A program made the translations under genes and the position numbers. Shown here one piece after another: positions 45,995 through 57,150 of a stretch of DNA of 64,000 bases; the stretch's first letter is position 1, and every line of letters begins with the position of its first letter. Origin of the DNA: Talpa occidentalis (Eukaryota; Chordata; Mammalia; Eulipotyphla; Talpidae); NCBI RefSeq assembly GCF_014898055.3, contig NW_023604861.1, positions 102,736,083 through 102,800,082 of the forward strand. The letters are read 5' to 3'. Under the pieces are notes generated by a model. It saw nothing but the letters and a program-made list of their open reading frames with translations, did no database searches and had not been told where the DNA came from.

Positions 45995-46317
45995 GGCCTC
46001 CCCGGTGGCTCAGCGGTTGAGCGCTGGGTTGCGAGGCTGCCCGCGACCTCTGCGGCGCCGGTTCGATCCCCAGCTGCTCCCCGGCCACCTGAGGAGGGTC
46101 CCACATGGCGCGCAGACCTCTCCTGCCACCCGCTGCTCCCCTCAGCAGTGTACTTCGGTCCTTCTGCCTGCTCTGCTCCCCGCTCTGGCTCTGGTGAATT
46201 CTCTCGCCCTCCCGCACTTCTGGCTGTACCCAGTGCATGTATAAACAAAACAAACAAACAAATAAATAAATAAATAAAACATGCCTCTATTAAAAAAAAA
46301 AAGATTAAAAAAAAAAA
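45995..46317 (+). repeat. SINE, younger GC-rich subfamily, with 18-bp TSD
   Basis: A perfect TSD AAGATCCAAGAGAATTAG lies at 45977-45994 and 46318-46335. The tail is long: (ACAAA)n, (AAATA)n, then ATGCCTCTATT and two A runs, suggesting a short transduced or filler piece. Confidence 0.96.
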
Positions 46318-46335
46318 AAGATCCAAGAGAATTAG

Positions 46336-47808
46336 ATCAGATGGGCAAACAAAAATTAGCTAGGAATTGGAGCCCCTTTCAGTAGGGAGAGTGACAGAGA
46401 TTAGTATGTAAGTAAATACATGGTTAATCTGGTGCATATGAGAGTTCCTATTGTTAGTTTCTCTTTTCTTTTTGTAAAAAAGGAGGATAGAGTAGTTTTA
46501 AGGGGAGAATATAAAGTATTACGCTTAAGGAAAGTAGAGAAGTCTTTAAAAAAATTAAGAAAATTTGGAGAGAAAATTAAAGAAACAAGGTGTTGTCCTG
46601 GCAGCACTAAGGAACTAGAGTTGTGGAATATTGTAACTTTATCATGCTCCAAATCTTCATAGTTGTGCTGTTTTCTAGTTCTTTGGTATAAGTGCAGAGA
46701 AGGCAGGCAGTTGGTTTCATCCTGGTTTGTGTTTTGCAAAGTAAAATGCTGGCAGAAAGACAATGGAGCAAGATATTTGAGGCTACTGGATTTAATTTGC
46801 TCAAAACCAACTCTTTATTTTGTTAATTCCAAAATTTTCCCAGAACTGATTGAAAAATTCAGAATTTTACTTATGATTTATGATTCTCAAAAATAATCAA
46901 CTCCTAGTCAATGCTAAAGAAACAAAAATGGGTTTTTTCCCTAACAATGCATACTCAATCTCTTACTGATGTTCTAGCTTACTTTGAGGTATCTTCAGTG
47001 GATACAATGAATTTATTTTTTTTTCTGTTCTCTATATCCAAATAATTGGGGACAGATCCTATATAGTGATATGCTATTTGCCATGACACTTTTAAATTTT
47101 TTGAAAAAAAATTCCTGCAAATAATATTTTATATGTCAATACTAGTTTTACTAGAAAATACATCTTTAAACATCATACACATAGCCTTTTGTTTCAAGGT
47201 ACAACCATGTGTGATTAGCAGTTTCCCAGAGGATAAACATATCTCTGGATGAATCATACCACAGTGTTGGTGGAAAACATGATGCCATTAAGTTCATAAA
47301 TATAATGAAGCGTCTGTGACCAATCAGTCATGAGTTGTTTAAATGGGAGCAACTGAATTATAAATGGTAGAATCCAAGAATTAGTAGAAGAATGTAGATC
47401 TACTTACAGACAATTACATAAGTTAATAAAAAAGGTTTATAGAAGTAGTCTCTTGTCTTCTTCCAGCCTAATAGAGGAACTGGTTTTACAGCTTTGTTTG
47501 ATGTCTGTGAATTAAACAACAGGTCTGAAGAACAGGTTTATATGAAAAGGTTTTTAAATAGTAAGACTGGATTGCACTGTAGCATGTTTTTCAGGTAAAC
47601 AGAGTCTTTCTTACCTAGAGTTGAATATACACAATTTGAGCGAGTCAAAACATTTCTGTATTTTTGTTGTCTTCAGACTCAATCTAATTATGACTTAGTC
47701 AGTGAGCCATATATCAGTTGTTAAAAATGATCCAAATTTAAGTTAAATCATTTGTTGTCATGAATACAGCTTAACTAACATTTTTAGATAAATAAATATA
47801 TCCTTTTT
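46336..47808. other. Intergenic, no gene
   Basis: AT-rich; no repeat recognised apart from possible L2 remnants at the left end. Confidence 0.5.
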
Positions 47809-47825
47809 CTCCTGTGGTCTCATTT

Positions 47826-48095
47826 TTTTTTTTAAAGATTTATTAATTTATGAATACAAGAGCTGGGGCACAGGCCAGAGATGCCGGGGGTGAGCTGATC
47901 CACCAGAGACAGAGTGGGGAACAGAACAGGCAGATTGACGGAAGTACACTGCTGAGGGGAGCAGCGGGCGAGACAGGAGAGGTCTGCTGCGCCATGTGGG
48001 TTGCTCCCTGGTCAGCCAGGGATCGAACTCGTGCTGCAGAGGCTGAGGATTGCTTCACAGTGTGGTGCTTAACCCCTTACGCCACCAGGGAGACC
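47826..48095 (-). repeat. SINE with 17-bp TSD
   Basis: TSD CTCCTGTGGTCTCATTT is at 47809-47825 and 48096-48112, perfect. The B box GTTCGATCCC (reversed GGGATCGAACTC) is intact, making it one of the better preserved older-type copies. Confidence 0.96.
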
Positions 48096-48260
48096 CTCCT
48101 GTGGTCTCATTTTCAGGTCTTCCTTGTATTTTTAAAGCCTAAATGGTTTAATATCTCTTCTCTGGGTCCAGATCTGATAATGTCAATGATATTAGGAAGC
48201 TAAGAGTAATCTGAGAGTGCTCTTTGGCCAGCTGAAAACTCTGGAGCAGATTAGATTTGG

Positions 48261-48326
48261 ATTAGATTATAAAGAAAAGGAAGTATATCTCCTTTTATAT
48301 TAGATTATAAAGAAAAGGAAGTATAT
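48261..48326. repeat. 38-bp-period tandem duplication
   Basis: A 28-bp block beginning ATTAGATTATAAAGAAAAGG occurs at 48261-48288 and 48299-48326. Confidence 0.93.
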
Positions 48327-48329
48327 GTA

Positions 48330-48550
48330 TAGAAAAATGGGGTTGAAGATAAAATGGATAGATGATAGATAGAATGATGATAGACAGACAGATGATTGGT
48401 AGAGCAAGCTAGTTATAGATCAGATGGAAGTATTTTATTCTCTATGTGTGGCTTCTAACTGGGGCATGTGTGTATGTGTGTGGCCACGCACATGTGTATG
48501 TATGCCTGTGTGTGTGTGAAAGGGGGAAGAAAGACAGGGAAAGAGAAAGG
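48330..48550. repeat. GATA-rich and GT-rich simple sequence
   Basis: Imperfect GATAGA/GATGATA words at 48350-48405 and GTGTGT-rich words at 48465-48520. Confidence 0.7.
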
Positions 48551-49284
48551 AGGAAGGAGGAAAAGGAGTAGGAAATAGGAGCCATGGGATGCACACAGAC
48601 CAGGACAAAAACTCAAGAGCACATGGTAAACTCCGCTTCTGTACCACCCTAAGAATAATTTTCATTTTCACATCCTCTTTTACTAAAATGGAAGGGGAAG
48701 ACAAAATATAAACACGTAGAACTGATGAGGAGAGAAGTAAATTTAAGGTTGCATATTATGTAAGTAAATATAATTCATAAAATGGACCTTACATAGAACT
48801 AGAGAGTCATATAGGAATGGGAGAGTAGGCTTTAGGTTACACTGGAGGTCAGTCCTCCGTTGGGAAAGTGAGTTAGTTATACAGGTAATTTAGACAAAAG
48901 CATGCTAATTGACATGATTCTTTTCCTTTCATTTCATTCAAGTAATCTTAAATTGTACCACTTGTCAGTGAATAGGTGCATGTAGTCTGAAGAAGAGTAA
49001 GGGCATTATTAACGAGTGATTATAGAACAGTGGGGAAATGTACTGAGATTTCTTTCCTAATTTTGTTTCCTCCTTATCAACAACCGTAGAGATTCTTATC
49101 ACAGCTGACCTCTGTTCCTAAGCTGTGCCACATGGGGATTTTTATGCTTAGTCATTGAAGCCTCTTTTCTGCAGCTGTCTTCCTTCAGAGGGGTTGGCAA
49201 GATTATGAGAGTTTAGAAAATAGGTGTTGGTGTCAGTATATCCCTGCATGACTTCCCTGCTGAGAATCCAGGCAAGACTGAACT

Positions 49285-49326
<42 letters not shown>

Positions 49327-51690
49327 TGTGTGTGTGTGTGTGTAAGCTAGGTTATGTATATTTATATGTGAATCTGTGTGTCTATATACATGTATACTGT
49401 TTTTGTGTGGATGTAACAAGTAAAGTTTCTTGGGTTTAGTTAGGTTTGATTTCAGCTTCTGAAAAAGCCTCTGTTGCATACAAAATTAACAAGAACTTCT
49501 TTTTACATGTTTTTCAATCAGTAGGGTAGACCAGACTATTCCTGCATTATTTGGAATCAGAAAAAATATATGAATTTCTCTTATGCCCTTAAACTAACTC
49601 CTCCTAAATCTCACTTGCTTTGATAAAAATGTACTATTTCATGAGAGTCCTGTCATGTTGCATCTCAGGGCTCAACGACATCAGCAATTGTGTTTATTCA
49701 GGTAGTTAGTATCTTTAGTAAAGTCACTTATTTATATGGAAAATTTCCCAGCCAATCCAAAACAGGTATCTGGAAATACCCAGCCCACTCAGTTTCACTG
49801 ATTCCTTTGGCTCCAGTTTATAAATCTGGATTATCTGGTTCATTCCTGTGATGTAACTACTAAACATCAACATCTGTGAAAACAGTGTCTCAGGTCAGTG
49901 TAACTTCTAGGCTGCCCTTTTGATGGCTAGTGCATGTGTCCCTAATAAATTGTGGTTGGAAGTCCTTTCTGCTGACCTCTAACTTCAAGGACTGCCCAGG
50001 GGTCTTGACTAATTGAATCATTAGCTCCTTAGCTTAGTAACTGTGTCAAAGTTCTTCAGTAGTTAGAAGTAAATCTGAGTAGACATGAATTTAATTTAGA
50101 ATTCAAATCTAAATTCAAACCTAAAAGACCTGAAATTGAGTCTAGTAGAACTGAAATTAGTTTCTTTTGTGCGTACCTAGTATCATGTAGCCATTCTTGA
50201 TATCACATATACCTACGCTTTCTAAGGGAATTGGCGGCTTAGGTATTAGGTATAGACTGGTGCTTTGGCCAATCATCCATTCTCAATCCCATCCCCATTA
50301 TTTTGGTATACTGCAAATTTTTGCAATGCAATAGGAGGACATCATTGTTTTTATTACAATTATTTCTAATGTAAAAAGCTATAGCTGTTAGTTGACCTAA
50401 GTTATTTAGAGCTATTTTAGTACTTCTCATAAATTTAAATCTGTATTCTAAGTAGGAAGAACATTAAAAATATTAAATGCATATTACAAAATACACAACT
50501 AAAATTAGTTTTAAGGAGTAAAACTTTCCTGAAGTCAGAAACATAATTTGTTGGGAGTCATGTCAGGAATTTTTGCAAACAATGTGTTTGAATTATCTCA
50601 ATTCTCTAAATCTGGAATGAGCAAAATGTTCTCTCCCTGAGATAGTGACATAAACAGGAACTATATACTGTTATTTAAAAATGTGAAATATTGAAAATGT
50701 AAATAGCAAATAGAAGTAATAGTGTGGTTCTGCATTAATTTCAATTTCTATTCTCAACGGTAACAAGTGAAGCACTTAGGTGAGGTGGGAGGAAATGTCG
50801 AGGTGGTGGTTTCCTGTGGTTCTGCTTTTATGCCTATCCATTTGTATTTCCCATTGGAGAGAAGTGTAAAACAATTGAATTTTCCAGGTGCTAAATGAAA
50901 AAAAAACGAGGTATGAACACTTTTCACAAATTAATCATAGTAGCCTTTCCCAGCAACCAAAGTATACATTAAACCAGCAAATTAGTGAATTGAATCTTCA
51001 AACTTTCTGTTCTCTAATTCCCCTTCTTATTTTTCCAGTTCACTCCCCTAAGACACCAGCTACATCAACCTTTGCCTCCATTGGCGTCTTCAATATATTG
51101 ATCCTGCTGATTTAGATGCCCTAGTCCATCATTACACCACTCCCTGCACAAGCACATGACCCTCTTGCTCCTTCCTTTATGCCTGGTGAGACCACAAGAA
51201 ACTAAGTTAATCCAATCTCTGCCCACTGTGCCCCAGCACCTGTACCAGAAAGTGGTAGTGCAGAAAACTAACAATTGAGCTGACTGGTACCCTTTTACAT
51301 ACATTGTCATTAACCTCAAGTACACTGTAGTTCTTTATGGAATTCATAATTTATATGCCTACTCATTATCTTTTCCATTCTACTTGACAAGTATTTCATG
51401 TTTTCATTTTTTTTCTCCTGAAATATTTGGTGCCCTGTGCCCTATCCTGTCACTGAAAAATTGAAGCAATAACAACACAACTTTATTAAGCTGCTCTCAT
51501 CACAGACACTCACAGAACCACGTTGGTGCCCCTACTTCCTGTTGCTGTGGATAAACTGTTCTTGTTCTTAGCCAAGCAATTCCTCCACCAGCGCATCTGA
51601 TACCATCTCTCCTGTCTATCCAGAACAGCGTTTCAGCAAGATCTCTTTTTCTCTTTGAAGTTATTATCTTTTTCCTTTCCATTGGATACT
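48551..51690. other. Intergenic, no gene
   Basis: Contains the TG microsatellite below. Open frames lack known motifs. L2-like wording may begin after 51000. Confidence 0.5.
49288..49343. repeat. (TG)n microsatellite with one interruption
   Basis: About 27 TG units with a single GAG interruption. Confidence 0.96.
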
Positions 51691-52089
51691 TCCTGTCATT
51701 GTGCAATGTACTCATTTCTCCATTTTTTACATATTTTTCTTTTTTTCACCCCATGTTTCCCTGTGACACTGTCCTATTTATGCCTTTCCCAAACAGTAAA
51801 ATCCCTTGAAATAGATGTTGATGCTCATTGTCCTATTTCTTGAATCCACTCTCATCACGATTTTTATTTCTACTTCTCTAAAAAGATGATTCTTTTCAAC
51901 ATCCCCAAACTTCCATGTTTCTAAATCAAGTCCCTACTCCTTCTTCATCTTATTTAACCCAATAGCAGCCTTCAATACTATTGTTCACTCCCAGGTCCAT
52001 GAAAAACTTTGTTTGGCTTCCAGATCACAGCACTCATCTGAGTTTCCTTCTTTGTTCTCAGTGTACATTCTCAATGTTTTAAAACTCTA

Positions 52090-52356
52090 TTTTTTTAAAG
52101 ATTTATTTATTTACATAAGAACCAGGGTACAGCCAAGATGTGCGGGAGGGTGAGAAGATTCACCAGAGACAGAGTGGGAAACAGAACAGGCAGAATGACT
52201 GAAGTATACTGCTGAGGGGAGCAGCGGGCGAGACAGGAAAGGTCTGCCACACCATGTGGGTATCTCCGCGGCTGGTCAGGATTGAACCCTCACTGCAGAG
52301 GCTGCAGACAGCTTCACAGTGCTGTGCTCAACTGCCTGCACCACCAGGGAGGCCCA
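52090..52356 (-). repeat. SINE inside L2
   Basis: Tail at left, head CACCACCAGGGAGGCCC at right. TSD GTTTTAAAACTCT / GTTTTTAAAAACTCT. Confidence 0.93.
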
Positions 52357-52474
52357 GTTTTTAAAAACTCTTCATCAGCTATCCAACCTCCCAGGTGTTA
52401 GCATGTCCAATGTCTCAGTCCTTGAACCTCTTCTTTTCTTCTTCTATGCTCCCTCTGTGGGTGATCTCAGTGCT

Positions 52475-53215
52475 CCCCAAGGAAGAGTTGTCTAGCTAAA
52501 TGCCAAAGACTAATGTTTCTCCTCCTTAGTGTAGAGGTATTGTTTGGGGAAAACTGCCAGGCCAGAGATTACATTTCCAGTTCCTTCTCACATCTAATTG
52601 TGACTTAGTCTATTTCCTGCCAATGGAATCTGAGTAGAAATAATCTATACTCTTCAAAAATTTCCAGGGATATCATTTCTTTTTCTTCATACCAATGGGG
52701 TGATGAAACAAATTCCCAAGACTCTACTAGTCTAAGTTCCTGAATGGCTGTGGGAACACCTTCTAGCGTATCCCCATTCCTCACTGTGGATTGGACTTTA
52801 AAGAAATGACAAATTTCTATTATTGTAAGAAAGTAGGGGCTTGGGGGCCTCCCTGGTGGTGCAAGGGGTTGAGTGCAGCACTCTGAAGCTGTCCGCAGCC
52901 TCCACAGCACGAGTTCAATCCCCAGGATGCCAGGGAGCAACCCACATGGCGCAGCAGACCTCTCCTGACTCTCTCCCACTGCTCCCCTCAGCAGTGTATT
53001 TCAGTCAGTTTGCATGTTCTGTTCCCTACTCTGTCTCTAGTGAATCCTCTCACCTCCCATACCTCTAGCCTGTACTCTAGTTCTTGTAATCATAAATAAA
53101 TAAATCTTTCAAAAAAAAAAAAAAGAAAGTAGGGGTTTGGGTTTGAATTTCAGCTCTGTCACTTAACAGCTGTCTTTGTCTGTAATAGCAGTCAATATTA
53201 CCTACCATAATTGGT
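52475..53215 (+). repeat. Possible LTR-type fossil within L2
   Basis: L2 breaks off at about 52475 and resumes at about 53215. The filler outside the SINE (about 445 bp) has ACATCTAATTGTGACTTAG, CAATGGAATCTGAGTAGAAA and CACTGTGGATTGGACTTT, reminiscent of a MaLR-like LTR. Family uncertain. Confidence 0.4.
52846..53122 (+). repeat. SINE with 19-bp TSD
   Basis: TSD AAGAAAGTAGGGGCTTGGG (52827-52845) and AAGAAAGTAGGGGTTTGGG (53123-53141), one mismatch. Older-type body. Confidence 0.95.
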
Positions 53216-53924
53216 ACACCAATCTATTGGTTGATGACTCACAAATACTTATATTCAATTGAGCCTCTCCCCTAAACTTCAAGTGTCTAACATTCCCACT
53301 TGGGAATTTACTATGCACCTTAAACTTGCCATCTGCAAAGTTCCTGATAAATATCTCAATAAAACTACTTCCCCTGTATCTTTCCCTATTTTTGTCAAAG
53401 AAACAGAACATTCTTAAGACAACTCCATTCTTCTAGTGGCTCAAAGGAAAAAAATCTTAGGTTAACCTAGATTCTTCTTTTCCTCCCACCTTCCAAAGCC
53501 AGTGTTTTAGGTAATAATGTTAGCTCTACCTTTAATATCTATCCAGAATTTTAATATCTTCAGAATCCAACTACTTTTTATCACCCTTGCTATACCATAT
53601 TCAGTTAAACTAATATCGTCTCTTGTCTGCATTGTTATAAATCTCCCTAACTTGCCACTTTGCTTTTGTCCTTGCTCTCCTAAAGTCCATTTTCAAGGCA
53701 AGAACTAGAGGAATCCGTCGAAGTGAAAGAAATACTACCTCGTTTGTTACTTCTCAAAACTTTCAAAGATTTTCCATCTTAGTGTAAATGCTAATGTCCT
53801 TGTCAGCACCTCCAGAATTCTCTCCCTCATTCCCATTTCTGAATTTCCACAAACTTTGATATTTATGTCTCTATAGCTTCTAGTATATTTCAGGCACCTT
53901 CATGCCTCTATATACACAGTCTGG

Positions 53925-54110
53925 AAGAGTAGAAAGAGTCTTTTGCTCTAGGTTCAGCTATGCAATAAGAGATTGAATAGCTTTAGATCAACTGTGTTCA
54001 CTTTTCTGAGTCTCACATTTTTCCAAATCTAAACAGGGTAACACTATTCATCACACAATGTTGGTTACTTGTGAGTTAATAAAACATACTGAAAACTCTA
54101 AATTCAAGTT
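53925..54110 (+). repeat. MIR-like element
   Basis: GGAAGAGTAGAAAGAGTCTT, TTTTCTGAGTCTCACATTTT and AAATCTAAACAGGGTAACAC keep MIR order. Confidence 0.6.
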
Positions 54111-54129
54111 GACATAATAAATTTTCCTT

Positions 54130-54250
54130 ATCCCTACCACCACCATTCATTTTCCTCATCACCATCATCATCCATCATGATTATCACCAGCATCAAAATC
54201 ATTACCAATTATTTTCATTACCAATATCACTGTCATTATCACCATTGTTT
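54130..54250. repeat. Imperfect (ATC)n/(CAT)n simple repeat
   Basis: CATCACCATCATCATCCATC and later ATTACCAATATCACTGTC words. Confidence 0.8.
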
Positions 54251-54254
54251 TATA

Positions 54255-54445
54255 GGATAGTGTTTAATGCTGTGACTTTAGGTGTCAAATTACCTGTGTT
54301 CAAATCTTGACTAGCTGTTATACCTTGAGCGAGTCACATAACTTCTCCATTTAGCATCTTCATTTGTGATGTGGATCTATAACCTGAAATTATTATGAGT
54401 ATTGAATGAGATACAGTGATAGGTTGTGGGTATGCAGGGAATATT
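54255..54445 (+). repeat. MIR element
   Basis: AATGCTGTGACTTTAGGTGTC, TACCTTGAGCGAGTCACATAA and ATTATGAGTATTGAATGAGA are a clear MIR core. Confidence 0.78.
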
Positions 54446-55275
54446 TGCTATTGTTACTTTTTTTGATATTTTATGTTATGTTGTATAATTCATAAGGACA
54501 AGATTCATATGTTCTTTTCTGTATCTTATACTGGAATAAATGTTTACAACAAAAAAGATTCTTAAAAGAGGTAAATAAATACTTGATATTTGGTTGTATG
54601 ATTAAACAAGTGAATGATTCCATGGATGAAAACATAGACAGACGAGGTATAATGTAGCACACACTACATTTTAAACTGTCTCTAAAATGTTTTTAAGTTT
54701 TAAGACCAATAATAAGAACAGCAGTAGTTCAGGGACTAGGAAGCATGAGGATTCAGAGATACATAGATTTTGCTTCTCCCCATTCAGGACATAGTAGGAA
54801 ACCATAGAAACAGTCCTTTGTGAACAATCTGGGTCACATGTTTCTGGAAACATCTTTGTTATGATCCTAAAGATTAGCAGTATATGACCCCCCCAAAACC
54901 TGCTGCTTTGCCATATTGATTGTTTTGAGTTATAGGTATTTGAGAAACATCAAATTCAGGGAGAGGCTTTCACTGAACTTCCTTTATCTTCATAAAGAAA
55001 GAGTCCCCAAAAGAAACAATTGTCATAGATCTCCCTGGGGTATGTAATCAACCAGGGAAGATTGACTCTTGTCACAGGAGAAGAGACAAGTGGACACCAG
55101 ACAAATTTAAACCTACTATCTACTCTTCTAAGGACTCATCCGTCTTTTCATAAGGTGTCCATCCCACCTTCTTATTAAAAAGATGATATTAATTTTTTTA
55201 TTCTCAAATCAAGTTGTTTTCCTTCTTATTTTCAAAGTTTTTTTTCTTCATTATCTATTTTAAAATTCATTTAAA
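54446..55275. other. Intergenic, no gene
   Basis: No repeat or gene recognised. Confidence 0.5.
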
Positions 55276-55279
55276 ATTA

Positions 55280-57150
55280 TTTATTTATGAATTACCATTG
55301 TTTTACAGCCTTGTTAATATTTTGACAACATAGGGTTTGTCCTCTCAGGTGTGGTCACTGTAGCTCTCCCACCACCAAAGCACCCATAGTCCTCTGCAAA
55401 AGTCTGAGGTGCTCTCTCCCACACCATGTCCTCACCTGTCACCCTCTCCCAGGCCACCCCTGCCCCCTCAGATCTGTGGCCAGTTTTCAAGTGTTGGTTT
55501 TAAAATTTGTCTTTGTCTGACCCTTTGTTTGGTATCTCTGTATTCCTCATTTAAGTGACACAGTTCGGCATTTTATCTTTCTTCTTCTAATTTTGCTTAA
55601 CATAATCCCTTCCAGCTCCATCCATGTTGCCTCAGCTAGTGTGAGTTTATGTTTTTTGATCACTGAGTAGTATTCCATTCTGTATATACACCACATTTTC
55701 TTATCTACTTGCCTATATTTGGGCATTTAGGTTGTTTCCATATCCTGGTTACTGTAAATGGTACTGCAATAAACATCAAAGTTCAGGTTTCCTTTTGAAT
55801 TAGTGTTACTGTATTCTTTGTGTAGGTACTTAGGAGTGGAATTATTGGATTGTATGGCAGATCTAATTTTAATCTTTTGAGAAAGTTTCATAGTGCTTTC
55901 CACAGAGGTTAGACCAATCTAATTTCCACCAGCAGTGTAAGGGTGTTCCTGTTTCTCCACACCCTCAACAGCACGTCGTTTCTTGTTTTTTAAATATGGG
56001 TTATTCTCACTGGTGTACGGTGGTATTCACTGTGGGTTTTGGTTTTCATTTCCCTAATGGTGAGTGACAATAAATATTTTTTCATGTGCCTGTTGAGTTA
56101 TATGAGCTCTTTGTAGATCTTCAATATCAGCCCCTTGTCAGATGTATGGTGTGAAAATATTTTCTCCCATTCATTCAGGTGTCTCTCTATTTTGTTACTA
56201 TCACTTTGCTTACAATACAGAATCTTCTCAGTTTTATGTAATCTCAGTTGTTTATGTTCTCCTTTGTTTTCTTTGCTTCTGGAGATGAACCTGCAAAGAT
56301 ATTTCTAAAGCTCATGTCATGGAGTTTTTTGTCTATGTTTTCTTCCATGTATTTTATGGTTTTAGGTCTTATGTCTTTTATCCGTTTTTATTTTATTTTC
56401 ATGTATGGTATGAGATTGTGATCTAGTTTCATTCTTTGTATGTGGCAGTCCAGTTTTCCCAGTACCATATATTGAACAGATTTTCCTTGTTCCAGTGTAT
56501 ATTCTTTGCTTCTTTGTCATAGATTTGTTGTCCATATATGTGTGGTTTTATTTCTGGACTCTCAATTCTATCCCTTTTTGGTCTAGTTTTAATTATTATG
56601 GCCTTATAGTATTGTTTAAAATCCTTGAAGTTTAACACCTCCATTTTTTTTCCTTTTTAGTCAGGAGAGCTTTGACTATTTGGGGTCTTCTGTGTTTCCA
56701 TATGAATTTCAGTAATATTTGTTTGATTTCTTTGAAGAATGCCATTGGGATTTTTATTGGAGTTGCAATAAAATTCAATTTTATTGAATCTATAAATTGC
56801 TTTGGGTAAGATGGCCATTTTGACAATATTGATTCTTCCAATCTATGAGTCAGCAATATTTTTCAACATCTTTGTGTATTTTATTTCTTTTAACAATGCC
56901 TTATAGTTTTCCTTGTATAGGTCCTTCACTTCCTTTGTTAGATTTATTCCCAAGTATTTTTTTTTTGTGAGATTGTAAATGGGTTGCTTTCTTTATTTCT
57001 TTTTTTAGCTTATTATTTGCATATAGGAAGGCAACTGATTTTTGTGACTTGAATGTATAACCTACTATTTTTGCTGAAGTGTTTATTTTAATTAGTTTTT
57101 CAATGGAGTCATTAGGGTTCCCTATATATTTTCACATCATAAAAATGGTA
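55280..57150 (-). mobile_element. Older L1, 3' 1.9 kb, reverse strand
   Basis: The 3' UTR is at left (CTCCCACCACCAAAGCACCC). ORF2 fragments follow on the reverse strand, readable as NIHWNKENLFNIWYWENW and KFIWKHRRPQIVKALL. It is more diverged than the 21242-26688 copy, and frames are broken. No TSD could be fixed. Confidence 0.85.

Larger units (their letters stand above)
51700..53890 (+). repeat. Long L2 element with nested insertions
   Basis: Blocks in L2 order: CAGCCTTCAATACTATTGTTC, TCAGTCCTTGAACCTCTTCT, GGGTGATCTCAGTGCT (left of the insertions), then GATGACTCACAAATACTTAT, CTAACATTCCCACTTGGGAA, GTTAGCTCTACCTTTAATAT, CTAAAGTCCATTTTCAAGGC and CTTAGTGTAAATGCTAATGT. This covers part of the reverse transcriptase and what follows. 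Diverged and full of stops. SINEs at 52090-52356 and 52846-53122 and another block (52475-53215) break it. Confidence 0.75.

Noticed and set aside
39553..49343. CRISPR-like or phage-like repeats
   Set aside because: The regular repeats are TG microsatellites and simple repeats in a mammalian genome; no spacer structure exists.
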